From assembly GCA_010645155.1 (NCBI GenBank), contig CM021314.1, forward strand, positions 2,166,344-2,230,343: a stretch of DNA of 64,000 bases, written 5' to 3'. Below are positions 44,010 through 56,345 of this stretch, one piece after another; position 1 is the stretch's first letter, and every line of letters starts with the position of its first letter. The notes beneath the pieces are model-generated. The model was not told where the DNA came from. It saw only the letters and a list, made by a program, of their open reading frames with translations, and searched no databases. Source of the stretch: Tigriopus japonicus (taxonomy: Eukaryota > Arthropoda > Copepoda > Harpacticoida > Harpacticidae). The translations under genes and the position numbers were made by a program.

Positions 44010-45485
44010 AGCTGGCTCCAACGGTTCTAAAGTACTTGCTATCCCGGAATTGCGCAGCCATCACTGTACAGTTAAAGCAAGCATTTCTTGCTATTACTGC
44101 TCAAAGCTGTAAACTAAAATATGCCGTGATAGCAAGAGTTCTTGTTATCACTGAAAAAATAACATAAAGGACCAACATATTTATATAACATAAAGGAGAC
44201 ATTCTAATCTAGGAAAGGCAAAACTTATTAAAAGTACCAGCCGCCTAGTTATATTATTGACTACAAAACTAAACATTGTCTATGTTGATGCTTATGAAAT
44301 TTGAATTGCATAATTAAGCAATATTCACATCCACATGACGTTATTGGGTCGTTCTCTTATAATCAGACATTTTTTCATAATTGCTTTGTTATGCGAGTTC
44401 ATCCCAAAGAACATATGCTTGACAATTTGGTTCCACAATTAATTGTGAGGCACCAGGCTAAGGAGATCTGTAAGAAGTTGAATGTACATCCATAGCAAGA
44501 ACTGTAATTGCACATCTATAGCAAGAATTGTAATTGCACATCCATAGCAAGAATTGTAATCGCATATCCATAGCAAGAATTGTAATTACACATCCTTAGC
44601 AAGCTTTTCTTCACTGGAGCCAACATTGCCAAGGTTGTTAACACCATAAGCAAGAACTCTTTCCACCTAGCACTATGGCTACCAGGCTAAGACTTCTGTT
44701 AGAGGTTCAACACACACCCTTAGCAAGAACTGTAATTGCACATCTATAGCAAGCTTTTCTTCACTGGAGCCAAGATTGCCAAGGTTGCTAACATCATAAG
44801 CAAGAACTCTTCCCACCTAGCACTATGGCTACCAGGCTAAGACTTCCGTAAGAGGTTCAACACACACCCTTAGCAAGAACTGTAATTGCACATCCTTAGC
44901 AAGAACTGTAATTGCGCATCCATAGCAAGCTTTTCTTCACTGGAGCCAACATTGTCAAGGTTGTTAACACCATAAGCAAGAACTCTTTCCACCTAGCACT
45001 ATGGCTACCAGGCTAAGACTTCCGTAAGAGGTTCAACACACACCCTTAGCAAGAACTGTAATTGCACATCCTTAGCAAGAACTGTAATTGCGCATCCATA
45101 GCAAGCTTTTCTTCACTGGAGCCAACATTGCCAAGGTTGTTAACACCATAAGCAAGAACTCTTCCCACCTACTACTCAAAAGCGCACACCATTCTCACAC
45201 ACCATTAGCAAGACTTTCCGTTAACACTGGAGCTAACACGCTTGTTGAGCCGAGGTTGCGTGTTTACTCACTGATATTCTTGTTAATGGTGTGCATAAAT
45301 TCGTGTGAATTTGGGTGTTAGCGTTAGCAAGATTTTTTTTCCTTTTTTGGGAGTAGACTTTTCTCGACGAATCAGAACATTTCCTTTCGATTGAACCAAA
45401 GTCTTGCTAATGAGTTTTGCTATCCCGACGAGTCTTGCCAATCCTGTACTAAGCAGTACAAAAGTCTTGCTAACCCTGTGCAAGT
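44010..45485 (+). repeat. satellite-like region built on AGCAAGAACT
   Basis: The core (44480-45200) has four long units of about 150-176 bp, each with AAGCTTTTCTTCACTGGAGC at 44601, 44751, 44927 and 45103, followed by CACCTAGCACTATGGCTACC and TAGCAAGAACTGTAATTGCA. Shorter runs of CATCCATAGCAAGAATTGTA precede them. The AGCAAG motif recurs in looser form to about 45485, including as its complement GTCTTGCTAA. Confidence 0.8.
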
Positions 45486-46140
45486 GCACACGTAATCACG
45501 CTCGCCGACTGACCTTTAACTCTTACTCGAACAGGAATGATGGCAAGCCCGATCTTTGCACTTACGGGAATTGAACCAATCTCGGTCTGGTGACGAACTT
45601 TGGACTGGCCCATCGAACGTGCAGATTTACAAACTCTTGGCTCGTCAATTCCATCCGATTTTGAGCTGGAATCCTTAGCTTCGTTCAGGACAAATTCTCT
45701 CGAACGACATTCTTTGGTTTCACGGTGTAGGGATGTGGGGTGATTAAATCCACATGTTTTGCACCTCGATCTGTCGCGGCAATCCCTCGAAACATGACCG
45801 ACTTCCAAGCATCCAAAGCACAACCGAGATTCGCGTACAAAGTGCAGTTTTTCTTTTTCGGAAAATTTGGCAAAAAAGTAACAATTTTCCAACATGTGAT
45901 TCGTTTTCTTGCAGAAAAGGCAGTTCCTTAGTTGGTCCGATCCCCTGGAGTCATTCGCTTCTGCTTCGGTTGCCATTGATAAAGCCTTTCTAAATGGGAA
46001 TCCACTCGTTACTTTCTTATCCCAATCGGCTGTGGACAATCCAAATCAAATCGTTCAAGAATTTGATTCCATTGAAGAGGCAAACAACTGGATTTATGCT
46101 AATTAGTTGGATAGATACTTCTCAATACGTCGTGTTTCGA
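45486..46140 (-). pseudogene. BEL/Pao-type gag, zinc-knuckle half (minus strand)
   Basis: From about 46039 the minus frame reads TADWDKKVTSGFPFRKAL, then a CLFCKKTNHMLENC knuckle, LCFGCLEVGHVSRDC, and CKTCGFNHPTSLH, the usual three cysteine/histidine modules at the end of BEL gag. Upstream residues (46040-46140) are in the same style with stops. It is oriented opposite to the gag half at 46257, so the element has been inverted in part, or two elements meet head to head. Confidence 0.75.
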
Positions 46141-46256
46141 AAACCTTAAAAGTTTTTCGCTGTAATCAAAGCATTTACCTGAAGAAGAACGTTGAAAAAG
46201 AAGTCATCACGACAAGTATATGATTGTGGTGCTAGGTGAGTGCTAAAAGCCCTCGG

Positions 46257-47159
46257 ACATCAACCCCATCAGCCATCAACATGGCTTCCAGAGAAATCGT
46301 CCAAAACAGTGAAGCTGAAGAAGAATATCACCAAGAAATGAATTTGTCCCATCGACTCCGAATAGTCACAAGAAAGCTCAATGAAATCAAGGTACTTCTT
46401 CAAGATGACGGCAATACTGACCTGGTTGAAAGAGAGTTTGTCGAATTGAATGACCGGTTGAAAAAATTCAAAAGTGCAGTGAAAAAGCAATTAGCTAAAT
46501 CAATCTTAGACCAACCAGAACGTCTCAAGCTGGAGAATTGGTACACAGAAAAACTAGCAATCATGGAGAGTTCAAGGAGAGGTGTGTCAGTTTGGATTGA
46601 ACGAATTCAAACTCAGGGATTGGACGCCCTGGATAGTGCTTCTAGGGCAGGATCTTGTGTATCGAGAACATCATCCCGATCCTCTGCTTTATCTATCAAA
46701 TTGAAAGTGTTATCACAAGAGCGAATTAACCTTGCCAAAGAGAAGGCAAAGCTGGTTGCACAAGAAGAATTCGATCAAGAGATGGAGGCCGTTGAAGAAC
46801 AGAGGGCTTTGGTCGAAAGGAGAGCAAAGGCTGCAAAAAGAAAGTTGGAGCGCACAAAACTAGCAAAAGTGGAAGAAGCTTTGAACGAATACAAGGAGGC
46901 AGTTGACGTCTCAGGGAGTCATTGCTCCTCGAGATCGCGGAAAACGCCGCCCAAAGAGCGAACAATACCCAAGAATCAGGATAAAATTAACCTTTTGGCA
47001 GATATGGTCCAACGCTCCCATCTTCCAGAGTCAGAAGTCAGAGCCAGAGATCTTCGACCGATCTGACGTGACTCTCTACGCAAATTTCTTGCAAGCGTTC
47101 GATCGTATGATAGCTTGCCATACCAGTTCGTCGTCAGACTTACTCTACTACGTGGTGTA
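46257..47159 (+). pseudogene. BEL/Pao-type gag, N-terminal and capsid-like half
   Basis: An ATG near 46281 (MASREIVQNSEAEEEYHQE) leads to a long charged coiled-coil segment (about 190-230 codons, with SRTSSRSSALSIKLKVLSQE and EEFDQEMEAVEEQRALVERR), typical of BEL gag. A shift near 47040 moves to a frame with the capsid motif FDRSDVTLYANFLQAFDRMI then TSSSSDLLYYV. At 47159 a MITE interrupts; the capsid frame resumes at 47729 (YLEKYTRDEPRELVRSC) and is cut at about 47797 by a LINE fragment. Confidence 0.75.
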
Positions 47160-47726
47160 TCCAGACTAGAGGTAGACTGGGCCTGTAACTCGTTTACAAG
47201 TGCGATTTTTAGATGTTTGATGAAAAATCAAAATCAAGATATATTTTTTTTGAGGAGATGATATTACACATGATTTGTTGTCAGGTAATCCGGTTCTTAG
47301 TGATGATTTATTTAGAAAAGGTATGTTGTGCGATCCCTGCACGTTTTTTAACATCAATGTCAAGAGCAAGAAACACGTTAAAATGCATCATGCTGGAAAG
47401 TTAAGACGTTGTTCAACCACCCATACCAATATTTGATGTATATTTGAGACATAAAAGTGGTAACTTTTGATGTGAAACGTCTTGGCTTTACAGTGTACTT
47501 GATTTTTGACTTGTTGCTCGCTTTTGAGGCTTATTTTCTATGTATACAGGGGTCGCCCAACATACCTTGTCTAATTAAATCATAAGTTCAAACATGATTG
47601 CCTTACAACAAATCATGTAAAGTATCATCTGCTCATAAGAGATAAATCTTGATTTCGATTCTTTATCAAGCATCCAAAAATCGCACTTGCTGACGAGTTA
47701 TAGGCGAAGTCTACCTCCAGTCTGGA
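47160..47726. mobile_element. MITE with TA target duplication inserted in gag
   Basis: Ends are inverted repeats of about 90 bp (TCCAGACTAGAGGTAGACT versus TCCAGACTGGAGGTAGACT), flanked by TA at 47158-47159 and 47727-47728. Leaving out the element and one TA restores the gag frame across the site. No transposase inside. Confidence 0.85.
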
Positions 47727-47797
47727 TACCCCTCGTACCTCGAAAAATACACGCGAGATGAGCCTCGAGAGCTCGTCAGGAGTTGCTTCTACTTACC
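47727..47797 (+). pseudogene. gag continuation after the MITE
   Basis: Short in-phase capsid segment (LEKYTRDEPRELVRSCFYLP) ending where LINE sequence begins. Confidence 0.7.
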
Positions 47798-48180
47798 ACA
47801 TATTCAAGATGCGGCTGAACAATCGACTTGTACAGAGTTAGCATCGTAATACTATCTCTGGACTTGAAAGTGCGATAGATCCAGCCGCACGTTTGAAATG
47901 CCTTCCCCACTTTCAACTGGATATGCTCATCAAACTTTCCATCATCTTGGACGACAACTCCCAAATCTCTCATGGACGATACCTGGTCAATATCACAACC
48001 TCCATTGTCTTTGAGAGGAACATCTAATTTTGACGCCCCATACGTCATTATGCGGAATTTCATCCCGTTCAATGCCATGTTACTCTGACCAACCCAAGAG
48101 TAGACTTTCTCCAAGTCCTCAACTAAACATTTTGAGTCCTGACCCTTCCTTCCCACGTCAGCATTGCAAAGATTTGAAGC
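47798..48180 (-). pseudogene. CR1-like LINE reverse transcriptase fragment
   Basis: The minus frame has VEDLEKVYSWVGQSNMALNG, SSMRDLGVVVQDDGKFDEHI, then GKAFQTCGWIYRTF and IVQPHLEY, the post-catalytic part of the same LINE type as 39106-40330 (compare GKAFQTCGWIFR). It is truncated at both ends. Confidence 0.8.
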
Positions 48181-48186
48181 GGAAGG

Positions 48187-48839
48187 TTGTTAGCAATGAC
48201 TGCCATTATGATAAATCATTCACCTGGATCACGGAGAGTTCGGAGGATTTTTTTCAAATTCCTGTACCACTCAAAGTTGACATACTTTTTTATTTTTTTA
48301 TCTCATGTCTTCGGGCTTTCTCGAAATCAACAAGACATAGAAATTGCCTTAGGGTGGCCAAATTCAGACTCGTTATGCGACATTCAAGTTTTCCGAAAGA
48401 TTTCCAAATTATTGAACGATCTTTTGGTAACCTGAAAAGTTTAGGAAATAAAGACAAAGGGTTTTACCCAAGGGTTCACTTTTTGTTTTGCTTAATCAAA
48501 GACGCTGTTGGTTACCTCCGGCCTTCTGTATTGGACTACAGAAATGTTTTGAATCTGTTGCTACGTAGTCAGACTGAATTCTTAGTCAGCCATGATGGTC
48601 TAGAAAACAAAATGAGCACGTCTGATTTACTCGAGTATTTTTCCATCAAAATGTTGGAAAAATGTACCCAAAGATGGCTTTTTGCCTTTATGGGTGACTC
48701 TTGTGATTCCATGGAGTTGAAAAGTGCGTATTTTCTCTACAGAAAGCAGTTCTACGAGTGCTTCATTATGGGCATTAGCTTTACGCCGTTTGGACGCTTG
48801 TTTTCTACTGCGCTGACAGCTGATTTTGTGAAAATGTAG
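48187..48839 (+). CDS. unrecognised open frame of about 215 codons
   Basis: A continuous frame to the TAG at 48837-48839. An upstream ATG at 48030 in the same frame lies within the antisense LINE and is unlikely to be the start. The protein is rich in F, L, S and K with a basic middle (HRNCLRVAKFRLVMRHSSFP) and hydrophobic runs, and has no recognised motif. No splice or polyadenylation evidence was found. Lengthy open frames in AT-rich DNA are uncommon by chance, so it is listed, but it could be a transposon-borne or decayed gene. Confidence 0.3.
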
Positions 48840-49027
48840 ATCCTATGGCTGATGCTAGATGGAATTGATTGAAGGTGACTGATTAAAGATCCCATTCTGC
48901 CTAGTTTGAGATTTCCTTGCATTCTAACTTACAAAAATACGTCATAGTTGATATAAGATACTTAGAAAGACAATATTCGAAAACATAGAACATTTATATT
49001 TTGAGTGACAAGAAACATGGAATAGAA

Positions 49028-52000
49028 TTATGGAACACAATTAGGGCACATCCAAGTGTCAGGGACATTTTCTACTGATTTGTGCTCAGTACACGCACAA
49101 TGAAACCATTTTTCACAACTGTCACACATTACAAAACCTTTCAGGTTTTTGTCAAGGTCACTTAAAGTCTGGCACTGATGACATTTCCATAATCTTCGAG
49201 CAGCATCAAATTTAGAAATGAAAATATCCTGTTGTTCCAATTCATTGGAAAGCTGTAAAACTTGGTCAATGTTGAGCGAAATACAAAACATCCAGCAATT
49301 AGCATCAATGGGCGAGTTCTGACACTCGATAAGCAAATTTTTGTGAAGGGACGTTGGGACAGGATGAGACGCCTTTCTTCTCTTTGGTTTCTGATTCCTT
49401 GGAAATAGTGATGGAGCCCTCTCTCGTTTCCGGCCCCTGTCAAGCTTTGGAAATGATAATGGACATGTTCTTGGAGTATAAAGCCCCTTAACCTTGTCCA
49501 AAAGCTCTTCCGCGGCATCAATGGTTAAGGTGGCAAAATGTTCATTCAATCCTCTCAGAACTCTCTCCTTTCTCTCCTCGAAATTCTGGAAGAAGGGTAC
49601 ATTCTTAAGTTCTTTGACGCTCATTGCGGACCGGAGCTCAATAATATAAATATCAAGGCAACGAAAATTTTGGCATTAAGAGAAGCATTCCATCTAACCC
49701 CAATGTTACCTAATGAAATAACTTTTTTACAATGAAAAATAATTCAGCCGTATAATCAGTGAAAACATGACGGTCAAACCCTGTAGAACAGGGGTGTGCA
49801 AACTTATTTAGCAGTGGCTCAAATTGGCCGGACCGTTGGCGCTCGCAGGCCACACAATCCAAAACGGCAAATAATTTCTAGTACGGAATTCTACAATCTG
49901 CCTACCCTACATATGCAAAATCAATGATATGATCTCTACAGATCCTCTCCAAGATCTCCAGGGCCAGGGTTTGAACACCCCTGCTTTAGAATGTGAAGAA
50001 TGCCATGAAGAATCTTACCTTCGCTTTGGGCAAGGCCAAGTCTTGAACAATAGTCACATATCCTTCACTGTCCTCGTCTTCATTATCTTGATGGTTTTCC
50101 AAATCTTCAATCAGCTCGGGTTCATTTTCAGCAAAATCATTGGTGGAAAGTGAACAGGGAAATACATTTTGCATTGCTAGAACATGTGAATGCTTACAAA
50201 CATTTCTTTTGGCAAAATCGGGGCAAGTACATATCATGTCATGGCTGCAAAGGCTGTTGGCAGGACATTGTTCACAACGAACTTCACACAAATTTTTGTT
50301 GCACTTATATTCGTTTGGGGTGAGAATGTATGTCTTTAGTACGACTTCGGGATTTTCCACATCAAACTTTACAACATGAAATCGATCCTCTTGAGGCTGT
50401 TCAATCCCATACAGTTGTGAATTATCCGGATGCAGGCTGTTATAAAGCTTTTGGGCGCGGGATGGCTTTTTGGCTCCCAAAATTTTGTGTTGAAGGGCCA
50501 ACGACTTCCCAACGTAGATATCGTCAACTTTAGTGAGTCCGTCACACAATTGATCAACTCGATCACTTTTGGAAAGTGGACCGTCTTTTAAAGTCCGGTT
50601 GTACCTAAAACATTAAAAAATGTCATTTTAAGTTATGCTATTGATGTCTCTTGTTCATTGAATCACTTTGCTATCTAAAACAAAAACCATAGATAAAAAA
50701 TGAAAGTAAATCGGATTATCAAAATGAACACATTAATATTAGACTAATTAATCCATTAATCTGAACCCACTCTGACTTCAGATTTCCTAACGTAGGAATC
50801 GAATTCGAGACCCAATTAGTTTGTACCTATCATAGCATCTCAAACCCTTGAAGTGCAACTAATAATAAAAAAATAAGAACACTATTGTACAAGATATTAC
50901 TAACGAGCATGAGCTTGTCTCGAGGGAAATGCCCTACTTCAACCAATCCTACAACAAACTCTTACCGTTCTTCGATCAAATTGTGTGCAATGATGCCATG
51001 GTTAAAGCAACGTGCCCATTCATTTGGTTTGGATACTTTTCCTTCAGTTCCATAATTGCTGATAAAATATTCCCATCCATCTGTCTCGTCACTCTGGAAT
51101 GAAAGGCACCAAATATTACATTGGTTCAAAAGCATGAATAGTAAAAGGCTGTTAGGTACAAAAAGTAATAGTTGTTGAAAACAAAATACTATAAACCATG
51201 ACAATAGATTTTTGAATGACTTCTAGCGCATTCGCTTTCATAGAATTTAAATACTAATGCCAGAAACTAAATAACATTCAATACGGATTGCCGCTGCAGG
51301 TAAAATCAGTCAAGTTGCTGAAGATATTGTCGTGTCTGGCATGGTAGAAGTTTTGGTTTGCATTCATGTAAAATACAACACCTAAAGTAAATTACCTAAT
51401 CTTGTTCCAACTTGTGGAAGAATGTCCAAAATTCGGCCTCCGTGGGAATGATCCGTAACTGGCTCAGGCAATTTCGCAATTCCGGATTTTGGGGCAGAAG
51501 ACGGTTTTTCCAAGCGTTTTCCACGTGCCAGGCACATTTTACATGTTTTATAGGCAAGTGTGGAAATTCTTCCCGCCAAGCATTGATATAGCACGCTGCC
51601 ATATCGCTCATCAATACTTTCACATTTTGTACAGCCTCTTTTGCCAGACGATGGAGCTCCGCCAAACCATGTCTAACGACTGCACAAGACTCAGTGTTGG
51701 CCACGATTTGCATGACTGGGACACCTTCTCCTCTTTGATCTGCAAATACCAAAACAACGCATTACTTTCGTTCGTTATGAAAAACTACACCTACAGAAAC
51801 TAGATTTATAAAAATAATTCTGCAAAAGAAAACTGCAAAAATAGTAAATATTCCTCAAAAATTCAGCCAATTGGGCAAAACCCAAAATAAAGGCAAAAGT
51901 AAAAACCTTTATGGATCCAACTACCATCGATTACCCAACCTTTTTTCAATGTTTTGTAATTCTTCGTTGAACATGAACATTACAGAGTACAATTCATTTT

Positions 52001-54137
52001 CCTAACCATGTACTAATCAGGTATCAGGCCAGGATTTTGCAGTATCGGGCCGGGGCCGGTTTGGTTCGGAACCGAAATAGAAAACCGGATCGGTGGTAAT
52101 CCGGATCAGTCGGATCCGGCACACAAAGTGTCTCAAATAAAGATTTCAAAGATTACCAGTGCTTGCTATCGCGGTTTTTACGATCAATAACAATATATAA
52201 AATTGAAATCCGTTTCAAAAGGTAATACGGGCTCAGGTAGAGTTGCATTTTTAGCTCTAAAGTTGCAACATTTTTTGCTAAAAGCTGCACTCAATTCGAC
52301 GGAAATTGCCATAAAGCGGCTATTTTCTGGCCTAATATTGTCACTTTTAACATGAAGATTTCAAATTTGGCCAAATCTATGATTCATTTCAAGGCAAAAG
52401 TTTGTGACCTTAGTGTTTTCTGAATGTTTTTGGTTAAAATTTAATTTTTCCTTAAGAACACAGGCTTATTATTGGAGCAATCTTCCGCCGGATTTAAGTG
52501 ATTGAGACAAATAAAGCTCAAAGTGGCTAAATTTGACTAAAATGCCGAAAAGTTCCAATTTTTGGTGTAAGTCGCATTTTGCCACTTTTCCGAGTTCTAT
52601 TAAAACTCATCATTTGGAGAAAAAACAAAACAAAAATTTGAGGAAAAGGGCGAAGTTTAGCTTCAAAGCAACATTAATCATTTTGTGGGAAGTTATGAGT
52701 CGACCCTTCAAAAGTCAATTCCAAGTTCGAATCAGCTTCTAGATTTTTGGATCCGACTCACGACCAACCGACCTCTGAACCGATACTGACCCGGCTCATG
52801 GCCGATCCAAATACTTTCACATCTAATGTGAAAGTATGCGTAAGTATGGTACCGAGGATATTTTAACTGAAGAACTAAAGATACGAAAAAAATCGGCATC
52901 TCACCTGTCACCAAGAACGAAATGAGAGGATACTTTGAATTGTTTGTTCCATGAGTCGCATCCATAAAGAGTGTTGTTGGTTGATTGTTGAAGGCTTGTA
53001 TCATGTGTTGGGAGGCAAAAATAATGAAGGTACAGTTGTCGGTTTTCTTGACTTTTTGTTTAATGTTATCAGGAATGTTTGTGGGTTTGTTTGGTAAACC
53101 ATCAAAAGAACAAGCACGAAACTCCTCTCGTGGCATGAAAATACAGAGGTTCTCGAAGTCTGATTTTCTTAGGTCAATTGTGGTTCGAACGTAAGCTCTT
53201 TGAAAATTGTTTAAATCCATCAGCGTAATTATTTTGTTCCCAGCTGAGACGCAATCTGTTGGGCTATAATATCTTTCAATTATCACCGATTTGGGAACCC
53301 CAGCTTCAAGCAAAGAAATGAGCATTTGCTTTGTAATCTTGGAAATCCGCTGGAATCGTATTTCAAGCTCATGAGAGTGGCTCTTGCATCCTCTTATGAC
53401 AAACTGTTCTTCTTGGTTAAAACAACGATTACCAACGGTGTCAAGTGGACAGGAACACAACGTCATTTTCTTGACAAAGAATTTAGCCTTGCACCCATGG
53501 TTTGTGATTCGAATTTTCTTCCGTTTTCCCTTAACTTTGACCTTGCTGACCTCGTCGTTGCTGTTGTTGTTCTTATCTTTATTGTTGCTAAAATTGCACG
53601 TTGAGGTTCCCTTGACAAGTCTTATGTCGTTGGATTGGGCGCCATTTCCTTGAAATCCGGGGACATGGGCCAGCGTATCTTCATGGTCTGGTACGTTGTA
53701 TTCTTGTTTGCCCAGGGTTGGGATACCATTCATTTGTAAGCCGGGGGTTTTGCTTCCACTTAATTCAACTTCAGATGTACAGGCCTCCACGTTCACTAGC
53801 GTGCCTTGGTTTATCGCGCCATTGAGTTGAAGGGCGGGTGTTTCCACGTTTAGCGTTTCTTCATTTCTTTGACTCCCTTTGGGTTGAATATCGTGACACG
53901 GGTTTTTGAAGTGGCGGCATTGGTATCTTGTAAACCCACTGTGCCCTCCTCGTTTGATAAAAATCTTGTCTAATTCCTGTTCCATCATCCATTGCTCCAT
54001 CAATTCCAGAGAAGAAAAAGATTCGTCAATGAATTCATGATTGTGGATCTCCGTGCATTCCAGGCATCCACGTCTTGTATGCACCCTAAGTGTGTCATGA
54101 TTCGACAATATTTTTCGGCATTTCCGACAATGATATC
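49028..54137 (-). CDS. MULE-type transposase with SWIM and PHD zinc fingers, locus 1 (multi-exon)
   Basis: Minus-strand exons by splice signals and phase: 54137-52905, 51739-51396, 51093-50966, 50604-50019, 49585-49028 (stop at 49030-49028); an earlier exon may exist. Order of parts: a C2H2-like finger (HCRKCRKILSNHDTLRVH), a FLYWCH-like DNA-binding region (HNHEFIDESF to GCKSHSHEL), the MULE core with LFMDATHGTN and, in the next exon, LMSDMAACYINAW and CAWHVENAW. Then a SWIM finger (CTC...CKHSH, about 50150-50240) and a C-terminal PHD finger (CHQC, CDSC, FHCAC, CPNC). Transposases of this class cut and paste DNA; SWIM and PHD probably contact DNA and chromatin. All junctions agree in phase, but exon 51739-51396 ends in an in-frame TAG just before its GTAATT donor. 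No flanking TIRs were found, so it may be domesticated. Confidence 0.75.
49789..49983. mobile_element. small hAT-type MITE in an intron of MULE locus 1
   Basis: Termini CAGGGGTGTGCAAACT / GGTTTGAACACCCCTG are the classic hAT form. 8-bp flanks CTGTAGAA and CTTTAGAA agree at 7 of 8 positions. 195 bp, no coding. Confidence 0.8.
51740..52904 (-). other. large intron of MULE locus 1
   Basis: GTGAGA donor and TATTTGCAG acceptor bound 1.17 kb. It contains GC-rich pieces near 52030-52130 (CGGGCCGGGGCCGG, GGATCGGTGG) and 52740-52810 that loosely mirror each other, and a short hairpin ACTTTCACAT...ATGTGAAAGT. Probably holds an old MITE. Confidence 0.5.
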
Positions 54138-54789
54138 CTGAATGAAAATATGGATGAATATGTGAGTGAGGTAGATTGAGCTCATTATCATTGTGACTGA
54201 AAGCAACTTTCTTCCTTCTAGAATAATGTGTTTCTAGCCCTACTTTAATTAGTGCATTTGTTCATTTCACAAAATTTGCATTTCCTGATTTAACCCTCGT
54301 TTGCATTAACTGAAATGGATGTACTTTCGATGCAGATCAAGCTTGGTTAGTTTCTGTTGTGAGCCTGGACCGCCAATATGTTCATCAATTTGATTTTGTA
54401 ATATGTAAATTATGTGGTTATGTTCTAATCGAATCGTGTTCATATTAAAGGAAACCGCATTGAATGAAGCATCTTTGATTATTGGGCCTATATCGCATTT
54501 GTCTGAACCAAATTATTTTTATACTATATGATAGCTAAAAAAGTCTGACAAGGATGAAAGGGTCTTACTTGGTTATTTTGTTTCACTGAGCAATCGATTG
54601 TTGAGTAAGTCTCTTAATGACAATGAGCTGTCTCATGGATTTTACGATTTCCACGATTGACTTAAACAATACAGAAAAGAAGGAAGGTTGAGAATACTGG
54701 CCCCGGACCTGAGAGATATCCGTTTTTTAAATTGATGTTGCGTAAAAATTGAGATTTCGCCTGACATTTTGCCCAAAATATTCTTCACA
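54138..54789. other. upstream flank of MULE locus 1
   Basis: A first exon with start codon is expected here by comparison with locus 2, but none could be fixed by splice signals. Confidence 0.35.
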
Positions 54790-54821
54790 TATGATAATAA
54801 TAATAATAATAATAATAATAA
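54790..54821 (+). repeat. (ATA)n microsatellite
   Basis: About ten ATA/AAT units. Confidence 0.9.
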
Positions 54822-56022
54822 GCATAGATTGCGACTTACTTGCGGCCATTCTTGGTGTTTTCTTCAGTGTACCATGTGGAGAAACCCCTTTGAATTACAA
54901 CAGAGCGCTAGTGGAGGAATTGAGCGGGAACTACATTCAGCTGTCAGCTAGTAGAAAACAAGCGTTCAATCGGAGTACAGCTAATGCCCATAATTGGTCA
55001 AGAGCATTCAGTTGAACATTCAGCCAATTCTAACGAAGTTCAACAACAAACCAGAGTACTTCTTCTTTGTTGATTTTGTAGTGATCTGACCTGGTGCTGG
55101 GGTTGCCAATTTTCTTAAGTGAAATCATATTCCCCATTGTCTACCAGCCTTCATAAACAGGTTTTTTTTTTCTTTAAGAAGCGACAAAAGGCAAGGCATC
55201 CCTGACTTTCGTGACTTCTGAGCAGGGTTGCAAATCAACCTCAAATTCGTGTTTGCTCATATACCAGAGCAAAGCACCCATTCTCTAAGAGGTAACCCTA
55301 CCCTGCCACCTCCCGTGAAAAAACTTGCGCAAGCCGAGATCTCACATCACTGAGATTTTGTTGTCAATCACCCGATCATGTGAATTAATCGGCCCCTGTT
55401 TAAACTCCACACTAGTTGAAATTCACTTTTTGCATATTGGGTTAATACCTTAGACACATTTCCAGCAGACTTGAGGATTTTCAATAACCAAACTGCCCTA
55501 TCAGATGAGCGAAATAGTTTAGAAGTGTTTCTTAGAAGAAAAGGTTCCTTTAATCATGAACTTCGGCTTCCCGCATGATGAATGATGTCATAGACAGTCC
55601 GTGCCGGGTCAGGCAATCATAGATTTGAATGCCAATCTCTGCCTTCTAGTATTTCTAGTCCAACCCACAAAGGCCGAATCTCGTTCTTGATCTAGTCATT
55701 GTCATTACTGATTAGAGAGTCAAGGGAAACATTGTGCTCTCTCAAACTCGATCTTTGGACGATCCCTTGTTCAATTGGAGTCAGTCCTAATAGTAGACAG
55801 TATTGTATGAGGGAAGCCAATGATGGATAGATAGATACACTCACTAATTGCCGCTTGCTAATCGTTGTTACTGACGAGGACCAAAACTGAAAAATACATA
55901 TGTATTCAATGCGGCCAGTCCGTCAGGTCCCTTGGTAGATTCAGCCGTAGAGTCATTGCAAAATGTCGTCAACTTTGTTTTTGGCTTTTGCCAATCAATA
56001 CAATCTAAACAATGACTTTCCC
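54822..56022. other. intergenic, no gene seen
   Basis: No convincing frame, RNA or repeat partner. Confidence 0.45.
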
Positions 56023-56345
56023 ACTAGTGATGGACTGAAAGGGCTCATAACCGAAACCGAAAGTTTCGGCCGAAAGAGGGCTTAACCGAAACCGAAAGCA
56101 CCTGATTACAAAATTGTTCAAATGCAAATTCTGCCTTAAAAATCAGAATGCTCATGTGTTCGATGTTGGGTAGTCGCAAATTTTGAAAAATCGGAAAACT
56201 TAAATTTCAGAGGTTTTTGGACCATTTTTTTTTGATTTTGTTGTCAAACTCCATTTTACATAGTGCTTGTCTGCTTTCGGTTTCGGTGGGCATAACCGAA
56301 ACCGAAACCGAAATTTCGGCCGAAAGCGCTTTCGGTCCATCACTA
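56023..56345. mobile_element. hAT-type MITE (323 bp) with ACCGAAACCGAAA repeats
   Basis: Perfect 8-bp duplication TTTCCCAC (56015-56022, 56346-56353). Termini TAGTGATGGACTGAAAG / CTTTCGGTCCATCACTA. Subterminal AACCGAAACCGAAAG runs and TTTCGGCCGAAA palindromes. No coding. Partial relatives lie at 21624 and 39011. Confidence 0.9.

Noticed and set aside
44480..45200. CRISPR or tRNA-cluster reading of the repeat region
   Set aside because: Units are long, variable and satellite-like, with no tRNA folds or spacers.
48030..48186. N-terminal extension of the open frame ending at 48839
   Set aside because: This part is the antisense of a LINE reverse transcriptase fragment.
52020..52810. Further hAT-type MITE in the MULE intron
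   Set aside because: GC-rich pieces at both ends only loosely mirror each other and no target duplication could be found.
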